The notes under the pieces are model-generated. The model was not told the origin of the DNA and ran no database searches. It saw nothing but the letters and a program-made list of their open reading frames with translations. Made by a program: the position numbers and the translations under genes. Of a stretch of DNA of 64,000 bases, positions 28,101 through 37,150 are shown piece after piece (positions within the stretch are counted from its first letter, which is position 1; each line of letters begins with the position of its first letter). This stretch comes from Thiomicrospira sp. ALE5. Its GTDB lineage: Bacteria > Pseudomonadota > Gammaproteobacteria > Thiomicrospirales > Thiomicrospiraceae. The stretch spans positions 1 through 64,000 of the forward strand of contig NZ_FOYY01000004.1 in the NCBI RefSeq assembly GCF_900112445.1, written 5' to 3'.

Positions 28101-28991
28101 TTAAACATCCATCTCATTAGCAATAAGCTGAATGAACTCTTGAATATAGGGCTGTTGCGTCAGCACTTGCGGGGTGGCGGCATAGAGTTTAGTCCATAAG
28201 CCCTCTTTACCTAAAGCGCGGCGCGGCAGGTGTTGGAAATCAACCTGATTATCAACCAACCATTGCGGCAGCACGCAAATCCCTCTGGATGCCGCCACTC
28301 TTTGCAACATCATTAAGGTTAATTCCGAATAGGTGACCGCTTGAGGTTCAATGCCGGCTGGCGTTAAAAATTGTTTAAACACGTCCAACTTCTGTTCCGA
28401 CACCGGATAGGTAATCAAGGTCTGGTCACTGAAGTCTTCCGGCAACAAATAGTCTTTTTTAGACAACTCACTATTGGGGGGCAAAACCGCAACCAACTCG
28501 TAACTAAATAGCGCGGTATAGTCTATGCCCTCTATTTTTTCAGGGTCAGACGTCACCACAAAATCAACTTGCTGTTGCTGCAACTTTTGTAAAGGCGGCG
28601 CTTGAAAACTAGGAACGATATCGAAATCAACGCTTGGCCATTTTTCCAGATAAGGCTTCAACAACGGTAAGATCCATTCAAAACAGGTATGACAATCAAT
28701 CCCAATCCATAAACGCCCGGTCTCGCCTTGGATTAGCATGACCAACTGGCGTTCAAGTTGTTGCATCTGCGGCAAAATCGTCAGCGCACTGTCTAACAAC
28801 AAACGCCCGGCAGGGGTAAACTGCAATGGATGGGTTTTTCGCTTAAAGAGCTCCATTTCTAAATGCTGTTCCAAAAGCTTAATTTGGTGCGACAAAGCCG
28901 ACTGGGTCATATTCATGGAATCGGCCGCTTTTACCAAACTCCCCTGCTTGTGCAGGGCTTCCATTGTTTTCAGGTGTTTAATATCCAACAT
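28101..28991 (-). CDS. metR: MetR-type LysR-family regulator
   Basis: The 296-residue LysR-type activator closely follows E. coli MetR: MLDIKHLKTMEALHKQGSL at the N-terminus with a winged HTH (TQSALSHQIKLLE), then a periplasmic-binding-like effector domain with IGIDCHTCFEWI, LITYPVSEQKLDVF and LGKEGLWTKLYAA. MetR responds to homocysteine and controls methionine genes. I place the start at the ATG at 28991; the longer frame to 29060 overlaps tauE. It is downstream of the TauE gene (16 bp) and faces away from a methionine synthase operon, its likely target. Confidence 0.92.
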   Translation of the reverse strand: MLDIKHLKTMEALHKQGSLVKAADSMNMTQSALSHQIKLLEQHLEMELFKRKTHPLQFTPAGRLLLDSALTILPQMQQLERQLVMLIQGETGRLWIGIDCHTCFEWILPLLKPYLEKWPSVDFDIVPSFQAPPLQKLQQQQVDFVVTSDPEKIEGIDYTALFSYELVAVLPPNSELSKKDYLLPEDFSDQTLITYPVSEQKLDVFKQFLTPAGIEPQAVTYSELTLMMLQRVAASRGICVLPQWLVDNQVDFQHLPRRALGKEGLWTKLYAATPQVLTQQPYIQEFIQLIANEMDV

Positions 28992-29007
28992 GATTTTGCG
29001 AACACCT

Positions 29008-29814
29008 CTAGTGAGTAAAAAATAACATCTTAGCGGAAAGTAACAGCAAAAAGACCCCAAAAGCGCGCTTTAAAACCTTCACTGGCAGCTGATGCGCGAG
29101 TTTTGCGCCCATGGGGGCGGTAAAAACACTGGCCAGTACTATCCCCAAAAAGGCTGGCCAGTAAATATAGCCGGTGGTGTAAGCGGGTAAATCCGTCGCC
29201 TGAAGTCCTGCCAGCACATAACCGATCGAACCGGCCAAAGCCACTGGCAGACTGACGGCGGCAGAGGTCGCAACAGCTTGATGCATGGATACATTGTTCC
29301 AAACTTGATAAGGCGTGGTAAAGGTGCCACCGCCAATCCCCACAATGGACGACAAGCTGCCAATGACGCTGCCTGCCACTGTATTACCCGCCAAGCCGGG
29401 CAATTGTCGAGTCGGCTTGGGTTTAAATGCTAACAACATATTTAGGGCAATCAATACCCCTAAAATGCCAAACAATTTTGCAAGTGTCGCCGATGCAATA
29501 AACTGGGATAGCCAACCGCCAATAAACGCCCCAGCCAAGACACCCACAGCCAACATGCGAAAAATATCCCAACGCACAGCGCCATGCTGATGATGCGCAT
29601 AGGCAGACGCGAGCGATGTCACCAGAATGGTGGCTAAAGACGTACCAATTGCGATATGCACGATCTGCTCAGAATCAATAAAGAAGGTTAACCCGGTTGC
29701 TAACACCGGCACAATGATCAACCCACCGCCAATGCCGAGCAAACCCGCTGCCAAGCCAACAACAGCTCCGGTTACTAAGTAGAGTAAAAATTCCAATAAA
29801 AATGGTTCCGCCAC
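29008..29814 (-). CDS. TauE/SafE-family sulfite/organosulfur exporter
   Basis: This 268-residue polytopic membrane protein has about eight hydrophobic segments and the TauE/SafE repeat motif: GLAAGLLGIGGGLIIVPVLA in the first half and GSLSSIVGIGGGTFTTPY in the second. The family exports sulfite, sulfoacetate or other sulfur compounds. Located upstream of metR and opposite the methionine operon, it may handle a sulfur metabolite tied to methionine formation; the substrate is unproven. Confidence 0.9.
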   Translation of the reverse strand: MAEPFLLEFLLYLVTGAVVGLAAGLLGIGGGLIIVPVLATGLTFFIDSEQIVHIAIGTSLATILVTSLASAYAHHQHGAVRWDIFRMLAVGVLAGAFIGGWLSQFIASATLAKLFGILGVLIALNMLLAFKPKPTRQLPGLAGNTVAGSVIGSLSSIVGIGGGTFTTPYQVWNNVSMHQAVATSAAVSLPVALAGSIGYVLAGLQATDLPAYTTGYIYWPAFLGIVLASVFTAPMGAKLAHQLPVKVLKRAFGVFLLLLSAKMLFFTH

Positions 29815-29882
29815 ACTGAATCCTTCAATTTTGTTCTGGCCAAATTATAGAGAGCAAAGCCTAAATAACCGCATGATATTTA

Positions 29883-29898
29883 TTCAAGTTGAGTTGAA
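29883..29898. promoter_or_regulatory. Possible LysR-type operator upstream of mesX
   Basis: TTCAA and TTGAA form an inverted repeat with a 6-bp centre, matching the T-N11-A pattern of LysR sites. It sits about 70 bp before the mesX ATG in the region shared with tauE-metR. A TGAA-TCC-TTCA dyad near 29817-29827 is a second candidate. Confidence 0.35.
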
Positions 29899-29969
29899 AT
29901 AAAGTCATTTTTATTTTTTGCGCGGCATCCGTAACATTTACCCGTCAATTAAATGCAGGATTAACAATA

Positions 29970-30944
29970 ATGAAAGACTCACTCACCTTTAGCATTAAAC
30001 GTATTGTGTTTGATGAACACTATTCGCCATCAAACGATACACGATTAACAACTAACTTTGCCAACCTAGCGCGCGGTGAACGCCGCCAAGAAAACTTGCG
30101 CAGAGCCATCAACATGATTAACAACAACTTCAATGCACGCGCTCACTGGGACAACCCCAATGCGGATCGCTACGCCATTGAACTGGAGATTGTGCATGTC
30201 GATGTCGATGTAGAAGGCAATGGCAAAACCTTCCCAACCATTGAAATTTTGAAAACTACGATTGTCGATCACAAAATCCAACAGCGGATTAATGGCATTA
30301 TTGGCAATAACTTCTCGTCCTATGTGCGGGATTACGATTTCAGTGTCCGTCTATTGGAGCACAACAAAGGTAAAAGCCAATTTAGCGTGCCAGATGATTT
30401 TGGCAACCTGCATGGCAAGCTATTTAAAGCTTTTATTCACTCAGAGGCCTACAAAACACACTTTCACAAACCCCCAGTCATTTGTCTCAGTGTATCGGAA
30501 AACAAAACCTATGAGCGCTGTGAAAACCAGCATCCGGTACTGGGCGTTGAATATCTGCCAAACGAATCCTCTTTGACTGAACTTTATTTCAAAAAAATGG
30601 GGCTCGAAGTGCGTTATTTTATGCCGCCCAATAGTGTTGCGCCCTATGCGTTCTTTTTCTTTGGCGATCTACTGACCGATTATACCAACCTTGAGCTCAT
30701 CAGCACCCTAAGTACGATGGAGACGTTCCAAAAAATCTACCGCCCTGAAATTTACAACGCCAATGCCTACGCTGGAGATGTCTTTAAACCGAGTTTAAAA
30801 CATGAAGACCACTCACTCACGCGTATTGTTTATGACCGCGAAGAACGCAGCCGCTTGGCGATTGAACAAGGCAAATGGGCGCAAGAACATTTTATAAAAC
30901 CCTATCAAACCCTGCTGACTCAATGGGCTGCGAATTACGCTTAA
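29970..30944 (+). CDS. mesX: DUF1852 protein, MesX partner of core methionine synthase
   Basis: The 324-residue protein belongs to DUF1852. Published genetics on MesD core methionine synthases in aerobic bacteria showed that they need this family and oxygen, but not methyl-folate or cobalamin. The sequence begins SLTFSIKRIVFDEHYSPSND and includes TNFANLARGERRQENL and a C-terminal EDHSLTRIVYDREERSRLAI. No classical cofactor motif is visible by eye. It starts a compact operon mesX-mesD-flavin reductase-metF-like, with 26 bp to mesD. It may oxidise an unknown compound to supply the methyl group; that is inference. Confidence 0.88.
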   Translation: MKDSLTFSIKRIVFDEHYSPSNDTRLTTNFANLARGERRQENLRRAINMINNNFNARAHWDNPNADRYAIELEIVHVDVDVEGNGKTFPTIEILKTTIVDHKIQQRINGIIGNNFSSYVRDYDFSVRLLEHNKGKSQFSVPDDFGNLHGKLFKAFIHSEAYKTHFHKPPVICLSVSENKTYERCENQHPVLGVEYLPNESSLTELYFKKMGLEVRYFMPPNSVAPYAFFFFGDLLTDYTNLELISTLSTMETFQKIYRPEIYNANAYAGDVFKPSLKHEDHSLTRIVYDREERSRLAIEQGKWAQEHFIKPYQTLLTQWAANYA

Positions 30945-30970
30945 AACTTTCAACGAATTGGAGCAACTAA

Positions 30971-32008
30971 ATGAATACACTTTTCCCTACCTCTACCGTG
31001 GGCAGTCTACCCAAACCTTCTTGGTTGGCGGAGACCGAAAAACTTTGGCCAAAATGGAAACTTGAAGGCGATGCACTGATTGAAGCCAAAGAAGATGCCT
31101 TGCGCGTCACCCTTCAAGAGCAGCTGCATGCCGGTATTGATATTGTCAGTGACGGCGAGCAAACGCGCCAACACTTTGTCACCACCTTCACCGAAAACCT
31201 CGCTGGCGTTGATTTCGAGAAACGCACCACGATGCGTATCCGCAATCGCTATGATGCCCAAGTCCCTTCTATTGTCGGGCCGGTAAGTCGAAAAAAATCC
31301 GTGTTTGTCGAAGATGCCAAATTTTTACGCCAACTCACCGATCAGCCGATTAAATGGACGCTACCTGGGCCGATGACCATGATCGACACCCTGTTCGATG
31401 GACATTATAAAGACCGCGCCACCCTCGCGATGGTGTTGGCGGAAATCCTAAATGAAGAAGCCAAAGAACTGGCGGCAGCCGGTATCGACATTATCCAATT
31501 TGATGAACCGGCGTTTAATGTGTTTATTGATGAGGTCGATGAATGGGGCGTACCCGCGCTCAATCGGGCGGTAGAAAACTTAACCTGTGAATCAGCGGTG
31601 CATATCTGCTACGGCTACGGCATTAAAGCCAACACCGATTGGAAAAAAACCTTGGGTTCAGAGTGGCGTCATTATGAAAAAACCTTCCCGAGTTTGCAGC
31701 AATCCAATATCGACATTATTTCTTTGGAATATCAAAATTCAAACGTACCTTTGGATTTAATGGAACTGATTCGTGGCAAAAAAGTCATGGTGGGCGCGAT
31801 TGATGTGGCGACCCATGCGATTGAAACACCAGAGGAGGTTGCCGCTACCCTGCGCAAGGCGTTGCAATTTGTTGATGCCGATAAGCTTTATCCCTGTACC
31901 AACTGCGGCATGACTCCCCTACCCCGTCATGTAGCGCGGAATAAGCTAAAAGCACTGCATGACGGCGCAGCGCTGTTGCGCAACGAATTTTTGAATCAAG
32001 GGCAATAA
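30971..32008 (+). CDS. mesD: Core methionine synthase, MesD family
   Basis: The 345 residues correspond to the C-terminal catalytic barrel of MetE without its N-terminal folate-binding half. STVGSLPKP opens the barrel; IIQFDEPAF, the zinc ligands His and Cys in HICYGYG, a Glu in ISLEYQNS and the last Cys in CTNCGMTPLPRH are in place. It should methylate homocysteine. The adjacent DUF1852 gene assigns it to the MesD family, which is reported to act without methyl-THF or B12 and to need oxygen. GGAG precedes the ATG, and the next gene begins 2 bp after its stop. Confidence 0.9.
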   Translation: MNTLFPTSTVGSLPKPSWLAETEKLWPKWKLEGDALIEAKEDALRVTLQEQLHAGIDIVSDGEQTRQHFVTTFTENLAGVDFEKRTTMRIRNRYDAQVPSIVGPVSRKKSVFVEDAKFLRQLTDQPIKWTLPGPMTMIDTLFDGHYKDRATLAMVLAEILNEEAKELAAAGIDIIQFDEPAFNVFIDEVDEWGVPALNRAVENLTCESAVHICYGYGIKANTDWKKTLGSEWRHYEKTFPSLQQSNIDIISLEYQNSNVPLDLMELIRGKKVMVGAIDVATHAIETPEEVAATLRKALQFVDADKLYPCTNCGMTPLPRHVARNKLKALHDGAALLRNEFLNQGQ

Positions 32009-32010
32009 CG

Positions 32011-32685
32011 ATGTCTGCAGCCGCTATCCGAATTGTAAAAAAATCCTTTTTTACCGATGATATTCTGCGCTTACGATTAGCGACAGACTTGCCGATTGAG
32101 TTTCAAGCTGGGCAATATATTTTGCTGGGCTTAGATAGCGAAGAACTCAAACCCTTTAGCCTGGCCATCGCACCAGATGGCAGCGGCGAATTGGAGTGCC
32201 ATATTCGTAAAAACCCTGCGAGTCCTTGGATGCAAAAGCTATTCAGCAAAGAACAGGGGGAGACGCTCTACTGGCAAGGTCCAATCGATCATGTCAGCTT
32301 AAAAGCACAGGCGATGCCTACGATTTTTGTTGCCGGAGGAACCGGCTTTGCGCTGGTGCAATCCTTGTTAGAAGCGTTGTTAAAAACGCAGCCGACTTTT
32401 CCAATTCATGTTTATTGGGGCGTGCGCCAAGCCGCCGACCTCTATCAACATGATTGGATGCAACAACTGGCACAGCAGCACCAAAACATCCTATACACCG
32501 CCGTGGTTTCTGAACCCGATGCGGATTGGCAAGGCGAAACCGGCGCGGTACACGAAAAGGTTGTAGAGGATTATCCAGATTTAACCGCCCACCGTGTTTA
32601 CTTATGTGGCCCACCCATGATGCTGCCATTGGCAAAGCACGCATTTATAACCGCTGGTTTAGATAAACAACACTTTATCGCTTAG
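32011..32685 (+). CDS. NAD(P)H-flavin reductase-like protein
   Basis: The 224-residue protein resembles Fre/LuxG-type oxidoreductases. A flavin-binding barrel includes LKPFSLAIAP (the RxYS-like segment, here KPFS), and the NAD(P)-binding half has VAGGTGFALVQSLLEAL and the terminal YLCGPPMM. It lacks an iron-sulfur domain, so it should reduce free flavin or a partner flavoprotein. It directly follows mesD (2 bp), so it probably supplies electrons or reduced flavin to MesX/MesD. An alternative is a general housekeeping Fre. Confidence 0.88.
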   Translation: MSAAAIRIVKKSFFTDDILRLRLATDLPIEFQAGQYILLGLDSEELKPFSLAIAPDGSGELECHIRKNPASPWMQKLFSKEQGETLYWQGPIDHVSLKAQAMPTIFVAGGTGFALVQSLLEALLKTQPTFPIHVYWGVRQAADLYQHDWMQQLAQQHQNILYTAVVSEPDADWQGETGAVHEKVVEDYPDLTAHRVYLCGPPMMLPLAKHAFITAGLDKQHFIA

Positions 32686-32718
32686 GCTCGGACAACATTA
32701 AAATATTCAAACATTAAA

Positions 32719-33633
32719 ATGAAACCCACCATTACCCACTTAATCAAACATAGTTCTATCGAAGTCACCCCCAAGGGCTCACTCAGCGTTGCAAATTTTG
32801 CCGATTTTTTGCAACCAAGCACGCCCGTTTATGTCACCGCTTTGCCTGGTATGGATTTTGCCGACACCCTTCACACCTGTAAAAGACTTGCAAACGAAGG
32901 CATGATTCCTGTGCCTCACTTTACTGCCAGACGCTTTTAAAACCGAGCGCAGCTTGAACTCCAACTTGCGACTGCAACAGAGGAATGTGGTGTCACTCAA
33001 ATCTTGGCACTAGCCGGTGCTGATAAACAGCCAGCGGGTGCATTTTCAGATACTATTTCAATGTTAGAAACCGGCCTGTTTGAAAAATACGGTATTCAAT
33101 CCATCGGTATCGCAGCCCACCCTGAGGGCTGTCCCGATATTGCACCGGCTAGCTTAAAGGCGCATAAGCAACGGAAAATTCAATTTTCCGAAGTGAGCGA
33201 GATTGATATGTACATGGTCACCCAATTTGTGTTTGAAGCACAACCCATTATTGACTGGGTTGAACGCATTCGTGAAGAAGGCAATCCGTTAGCGGTTCAT
33301 GTCGGCATTCCAGGCATCGCCTCGCTTAGATCTTTGATAGGACATGCACAGGCCTGCGGCATTGGCGCGTCCAAAACCCTGCTGCTCAAACAAGCCAAAA
33401 ACATTCACAAACTCTTATCACTCCAAGCACCCAATAAGCTCATTCGTGATTTGGCAGATTACACATTAAAAACGCCTGAGGCGAAGATCACAGGTTGCCA
33501 CCTCTTCCCTCTGGGCGGTTTTGAACAAACAGCAAAGTGGCGTAACGCAATCGCGAAAGGACAGTTTGAGCTAACGTTAGATGACTTTGAGCTGCATTAT
33601 TGCAAAAAATGCCATCTGGTCGGTAATCGTTAA
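32719..33633 (+). pseudogene. MetF-like methylenetetrahydrofolate reductase with in-frame stop
   Basis: Two parts in the same frame (32719-32940 and 32941-33633) form one MTHFR-like protein of about 304 residues interrupted by a single TAA at 32938-32940. The first part has the barrel start (VYVTALPGMDFADTLHTCKRLA, MIPVPHFTARR) and the second continues with NRAQLELQLA, ILALAGADKQPAGAFSDT, GIAAHPEGCPD, LAVHVGIPGIASL and GCHLFPLGGFEQTAKW. The family wording runs smoothly through the stop, so only one codon seems changed. It is the short form lacking a regulatory domain. It would reduce 5,10-methylene-THF or act on a related folate. Sequencing error, read-through or real decay cannot be told apart here. 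Confidence 0.82.
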
Positions 33634-33731
33634 GCCTAAAAATTCAATATCCCGCCCATCAAAGCGATAAGCAGTATTGCGACAAAAGCTTGCTATACTA
33701 ATCAGCATTTAAAATAAAACAGGATCATAAC

Positions 33732-34118
33732 GTGGCGTTAAAACCAACCATATACAAATTTAATATTGCGTTGTCGGATATGAACCGCCATTTATATCAA
33801 ACCCTTAACCTAACGCTGGCGCAACACCCTTCTGAAAACCTAGAGCGCATAAAAAAAGCCAGCCGCTTGGCTCGCACCACCAAAATCTACAGTTTCAATT
33901 CCAAATCAGACGTTTGGTGGTCACAAAACCAAACCAAGCTACAAAGCCTCAAGGTGGATATTATTCGGTTTAACTGGGATGAAGTTCAGGCGCTGGCCAA
34001 ACGCATTAGCCGCACGATGGATTTTTCGATCAGCCTAACCGGCGATTCGGCCTATATTGCAACCGATAGCGGTGACTGCGAATGTCACTGGACTCAACTT
34101 CAAGAAGTATCCAGATGA
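33732..34118 (+). CDS. yaeQ: YaeQ family protein with an internal deletion
   Basis: YaeQ is a compact PD-(D/E)xK-like fold of unclear function, usually about 180 residues. Here both ends are well kept: [20 protein letters not shown] and LAQHPSE at the start, and [18 protein letters not shown] then RTMDFSISL at the end. Between HPSEN and ERIKKAS about 50 residues are missing compared with E. coli YaeQ, yet the frame is intact (128 residues). The lost part includes most of the central nuclease-like core. Start is a GTG with AGGA upstream. It overlaps the VF530 gene by 4 bp. The product, if made, is probably inactive. Confidence 0.8.
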   Translation: MALKPTIYKFNIALSDMNRHLYQTLNLTLAQHPSENLERIKKASRLARTTKIYSFNSKSDVWWSQNQTKLQSLKVDIIRFNWDEVQALAKRISRTMDFSISLTGDSAYIATDSGDCECHWTQLQEVSR

Positions 34119-34369
34119 ACAGCCAAGCTAACAACCCATTGCATGGCGTGACGCTTGAGAAAATGCTGGTCGCACTCGTTGACTATTATGGCTGGATTGG
34201 CTTGGGCAATCTAATTCGCATCAACTGCTTTAACAAAGACCTCTCGATCAAGTCCAGTCTTAAATTTTTAAGAAAAACGCCTTGGGCGCGCACGCAAGTT
34301 GAACAACTCTATCTCGACTCCGTCAACAAACCCAATTTTCTTCAACCCAATCAAGTTAGTGGGTCTTGA
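34115..34369 (+). CDS. VF530 (DUF2132) family DNA-binding protein
   Basis: The 84-residue protein matches the VF530/DUF2132 family, small alpha-helical proteins described as DNA-binding. Characteristic text is [20 protein letters not shown], then [26 protein letters not shown], with VE-LY at the end. The ATG at 34115 overlaps the yaeQ stop (ATGA). Function in the cell is unknown. Confidence 0.9.
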   Translation: MNSQANNPLHGVTLEKMLVALVDYYGWIGLGNLIRINCFNKDLSIKSSLKFLRKTPWARTQVEQLYLDSVNKPNFLQPNQVSGS

Positions 34370-34553
34370 CGATGCGCGAGATGATCAGGAGCGGTAAAAA
34401 AAATATTCCGTGCTGACCGCAAAAATTCAGCCGGTTCACTAGCGGCATAAGGGTTCAAAGTCGGTGTTTGCCCCTAGAGTTCACCAATTTTAATCAACAC
34501 CTCTGTTGAACTTTTTGTACACTGTACGCTTAATTTTTAAAGGTGATACAAAC

Positions 34554-35162
34554 ATGCATACAGACTCGCAAAAATCCGAATTTCATAAAATCCGTATGGC
34601 GCGCAAGAAGGCGCAAATCGACGCCGCGATTGCGCGTGCCGACCAGAAAAAAGGCCTGCTGCTGGTCATAACCGGCAATGGCAAAGGCAAATCGACTTCG
34701 GCATTTGGCATGGTGGCGCGTGCGTTAGGCCACGGCATGAAGGTCGGCGTTTGTCAGTTTATTAAAAGCCGCACCGACACCGGCGAAGAAGCGTTTTTTA
34801 GTCAGTTTCCAAACTGCGAATGGCATGTACTGGGCGATGGATTTACCTGGGATACGCAGAACCGCGAACAGGACATCGCCACGTCAAAAAATGGCTGGCA
34901 GGTGGCAATGAACATGCTGACCGACCCAAGTTATGATCTGGTTGTACTGGATGAGCTGACCTACCTACTCAGCTATGACTATCTTGACAAAGATGAGGTG
35001 CTTAATGGCCTAAGCCAAAAACCCGAGATGCAGCATGTCGTGGTCACCGGACGCTCTGCGATTGCCGAATTACGAGAGCTTGCGGATACGGTATCTGAAA
35101 TCAAAGACGAGAAACATGCCTATAAAAGCGGCATTCAAGCGCAAAAAGGCATCGATCTGTAA
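34554..35162 (+). CDS. cobO: Cob(I)yrinic acid a,c-diamide adenosyltransferase
   Basis: CobO/BtuR/CobA adds the 5'-deoxyadenosyl group to cob(I)alamin or its precursors. The P-loop TGNGKGKSTSAFGMVARALG and downstream VGVCQFIK, LVVLDELTYLL and VVTGR are the family markers. The ATG at 34554 (202 residues) follows AAAGGTGA; a longer frame from 34506 is unlikely. It leads a compact plus-strand operon cobO-cobD-cbiB-btuF. No B12 box is visible in the 185 bp upstream, unlike at btuB. Confidence 0.96.
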   Translation: MHTDSQKSEFHKIRMARKKAQIDAAIARADQKKGLLLVITGNGKGKSTSAFGMVARALGHGMKVGVCQFIKSRTDTGEEAFFSQFPNCEWHVLGDGFTWDTQNREQDIATSKNGWQVAMNMLTDPSYDLVVLDELTYLLSYDYLDKDEVLNGLSQKPEMQHVVVTGRSAIAELRELADTVSEIKDEKHAYKSGIQAQKGIDL

Positions 35163-36212
35163 ATGACGGCACACGGGGGGCAGTTTTTTGCCGCGGCCCA
35201 GCAGTTAGGCTGGTCAACAGAACAGGCATTGAATCAATTGCTGGACTTTTCGGCCAGTTTAAACCCGCTACAGCCGGATTTTGATTTAAACATCAACCCA
35301 GCCTTACTGATGCACTACCCGCCCGAACAGGCTAGTCCACTGCAACAGCTGCTGGCAGAAAAACTGCAACTCCACACCGCGCAGATTCGCTTAACCAACG
35401 GCATATCCGCAGCGATTTTTGACTTTTTTAACTGGCTGCGTCCTAAACAAACCCTGTTATATTCGCCGCTTTACGGTGAATATGCACGCGCAGCCAAGTT
35501 ATTTAGCCCGCACACCCAATTGATACGCCGCGACCTTGATAGCGATAGCTTGGTGTTCCCCAGCCAACTGAATGCTGATAGTATCGTGGTATTGGTCAAT
35601 CCAGCCACACCGGACGGACGACGGTATCCACGTACACAGCTCATCGCCTTATTACAACATTGCCAAGCACACCAGGCCTGGTTGTGTATTGATGAGTCCT
35701 TTTTGCCCTTTATCGGCTGGCAAACCGAGCACAGCCTGCGTGACCAGCTTGCACACTATCCCAAACTGATTATTTTTCAATCGCTGACCAAATACTATGG
35801 CTGTGCCGGTATTCGTATTGGCGCAATATTGGCCCACCCTACTCAGCTAGAAAATTGGCCTCAGGCCACTTGGCCGATTGCGACCTTGGATAGCCTTTTA
35901 ATGACGCAAGCCTTGCTGCAGGCTAATTTTGATGCCCGCACCCAGGCCTGGTTAAAGCAAGCCAAACAGGATTTGATTACGCAATTAAATGATTGCCGTT
36001 TGATTGAAAAAATCTACCCAAGCGAAGCCAATTTTATCTTGCTTAAACTCCATACCCCGGCACAACCGCTAGCCGAGTATTTAGCCCGCCAAGGCCTGCT
36101 GATTCGAGCCTGCGATAACTTTGGTTTTAACCAACCTCATATCCGGCTGGCGGTTAAAACACCCGCCGCCCACCAGCGTCTCGCAACCGCACTTGATAAC
36201 TACCCATGTTAA
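35163..36212 (+). CDS. cobD: Threonine-phosphate decarboxylase
   Basis: This PLP enzyme decarboxylates L-threonine O-3-phosphate to (R)-1-amino-2-propanol O-2-phosphate, the cobalamin side-chain linker (CobD in Salmonella naming, CobC in Pseudomonas). LLDFSASLNPL opens the fold, LVNPATPDGRRY and CIDESFLPF are typical, and the PLP lysine lies in FQSLTKYYGCAGIRIGAIL. Its ATG follows the cobO stop without a gap. Length 349 is normal. Confidence 0.92.
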   Translation: MTAHGGQFFAAAQQLGWSTEQALNQLLDFSASLNPLQPDFDLNINPALLMHYPPEQASPLQQLLAEKLQLHTAQIRLTNGISAAIFDFFNWLRPKQTLLYSPLYGEYARAAKLFSPHTQLIRRDLDSDSLVFPSQLNADSIVVLVNPATPDGRRYPRTQLIALLQHCQAHQAWLCIDESFLPFIGWQTEHSLRDQLAHYPKLIIFQSLTKYYGCAGIRIGAILAHPTQLENWPQATWPIATLDSLLMTQALLQANFDARTQAWLKQAKQDLITQLNDCRLIEKIYPSEANFILLKLHTPAQPLAEYLARQGLLIRACDNFGFNQPHIRLAVKTPAAHQRLATALDNYPC

Positions 36213-37150
36213 TCTTTGATCCTTTAACGATCCTGCTAATCGCACTATTGGCGTTGCTGATAGACCGTCTCTGCGGTGAGTTTTTAAACCGAACACATCC
36301 AGTGGTATTTATCGGCAAACTCATCAGCCTGTTTGAAAAGTGGTTTTATCTTGATAGTCGGCTGCGTGGTGGGCTATTAGTTATCTGGGTCCTGACGCTA
36401 TGCGGACTTGCGACTTTTGCGCTGGTTTACCTGTTAAATGCCATGACAAACAGTCTTCATCCAACGCTTGCACTGTTGCTCAGTGCACTGTTCGCCTCCA
36501 CCCTGTTGGCGCATCGCATGCTCTATGACTCGGTCAACGCCTTACAAAACCATCCACATCCGCAGCAGGCGGTAGCCATGCTGGTCAGTCGCGACACTGC
36601 TGACCTTTGTCACTCAGACTGTTACAAAGCCGGAATTGAAAGCTATGCTGAAAACCTCAGTGATGGTCTAGTCGCGCCATTGTTTTATTTGTTACTGTTT
36701 GGTCTCCCCGGTTTAGTCATCTACAAGGCGATTAACACCTTGGATTCGATGGTCGGTTATCGCACACCCCGTTATGAACGCTTTGGTAAAATCGCGGCAA
36801 GACTGGATGATCTCGCCAACTGGATTCCGGCGCGCCTAACCGCTGGCTTGATCCTGTTATTGGGTCGTCAAGCTGCCGCTAAAAACGTCTGGCAGCAAGC
36901 GCGAGGCCATGACAGCCCCAATGCCGGTTATCCAATTAGCGCAATGGCTTGGGTGATTAAGGCGCAACTCGGTGGCCCAACCCGTTATTTTGGCGAATTA
37001 AAAGCCAAACCCTATTTTGGGCCCGCACAAGCTTCACGCGAGATTGACCTCAAGCATCTGCAAACTGCGTTGGCGCTGCGTAATCGCATCGATGGCAGTT
37101 TATTGCTCGTGATAAGTATGATAGGAATCATCAGCTATGCATTTTATTAA
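36206..37150 (+). CDS. cbiB: Adenosylcobinamide-phosphate synthase
   Basis: CbiB joins the aminopropanol phosphate arm to adenosylcobyric acid at the inner membrane. The 314 residues have several hydrophobic helices and the family motifs DRLCGEFLNRTHPVVFIGKLI, SYAENLSDGLVAPLFYLLLF, NTLDSMVGYR and ARGHDSPNAGYPISAMA. It overlaps cobD by 7 bp and btuF by 14 bp, so the products of these genes are made together. Confidence 0.95.
   Translation: MLIFDPLTILLIALLALLIDRLCGEFLNRTHPVVFIGKLISLFEKWFYLDSRLRGGLLVIWVLTLCGLATFALVYLLNAMTNSLHPTLALLLSALFASTLLAHRMLYDSVNALQNHPHPQQAVAMLVSRDTADLCHSDCYKAGIESYAENLSDGLVAPLFYLLLFGLPGLVIYKAINTLDSMVGYRTPRYERFGKIAARLDDLANWIPARLTAGLILLLGRQAAAKNVWQQARGHDSPNAGYPISAMAWVIKAQLGGPTRYFGELKAKPYFGPAQASREIDLKHLQTALALRNRIDGSLLLVISMIGIISYAFY

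Noticed and set aside
34370-34553. Cobalamin riboswitch upstream of cobO
   Set aside because: I looked for the B12 box and the GCCACTG element and found neither; only a weak TCAACA/TGTTGA hairpin (34494-34509) is present.
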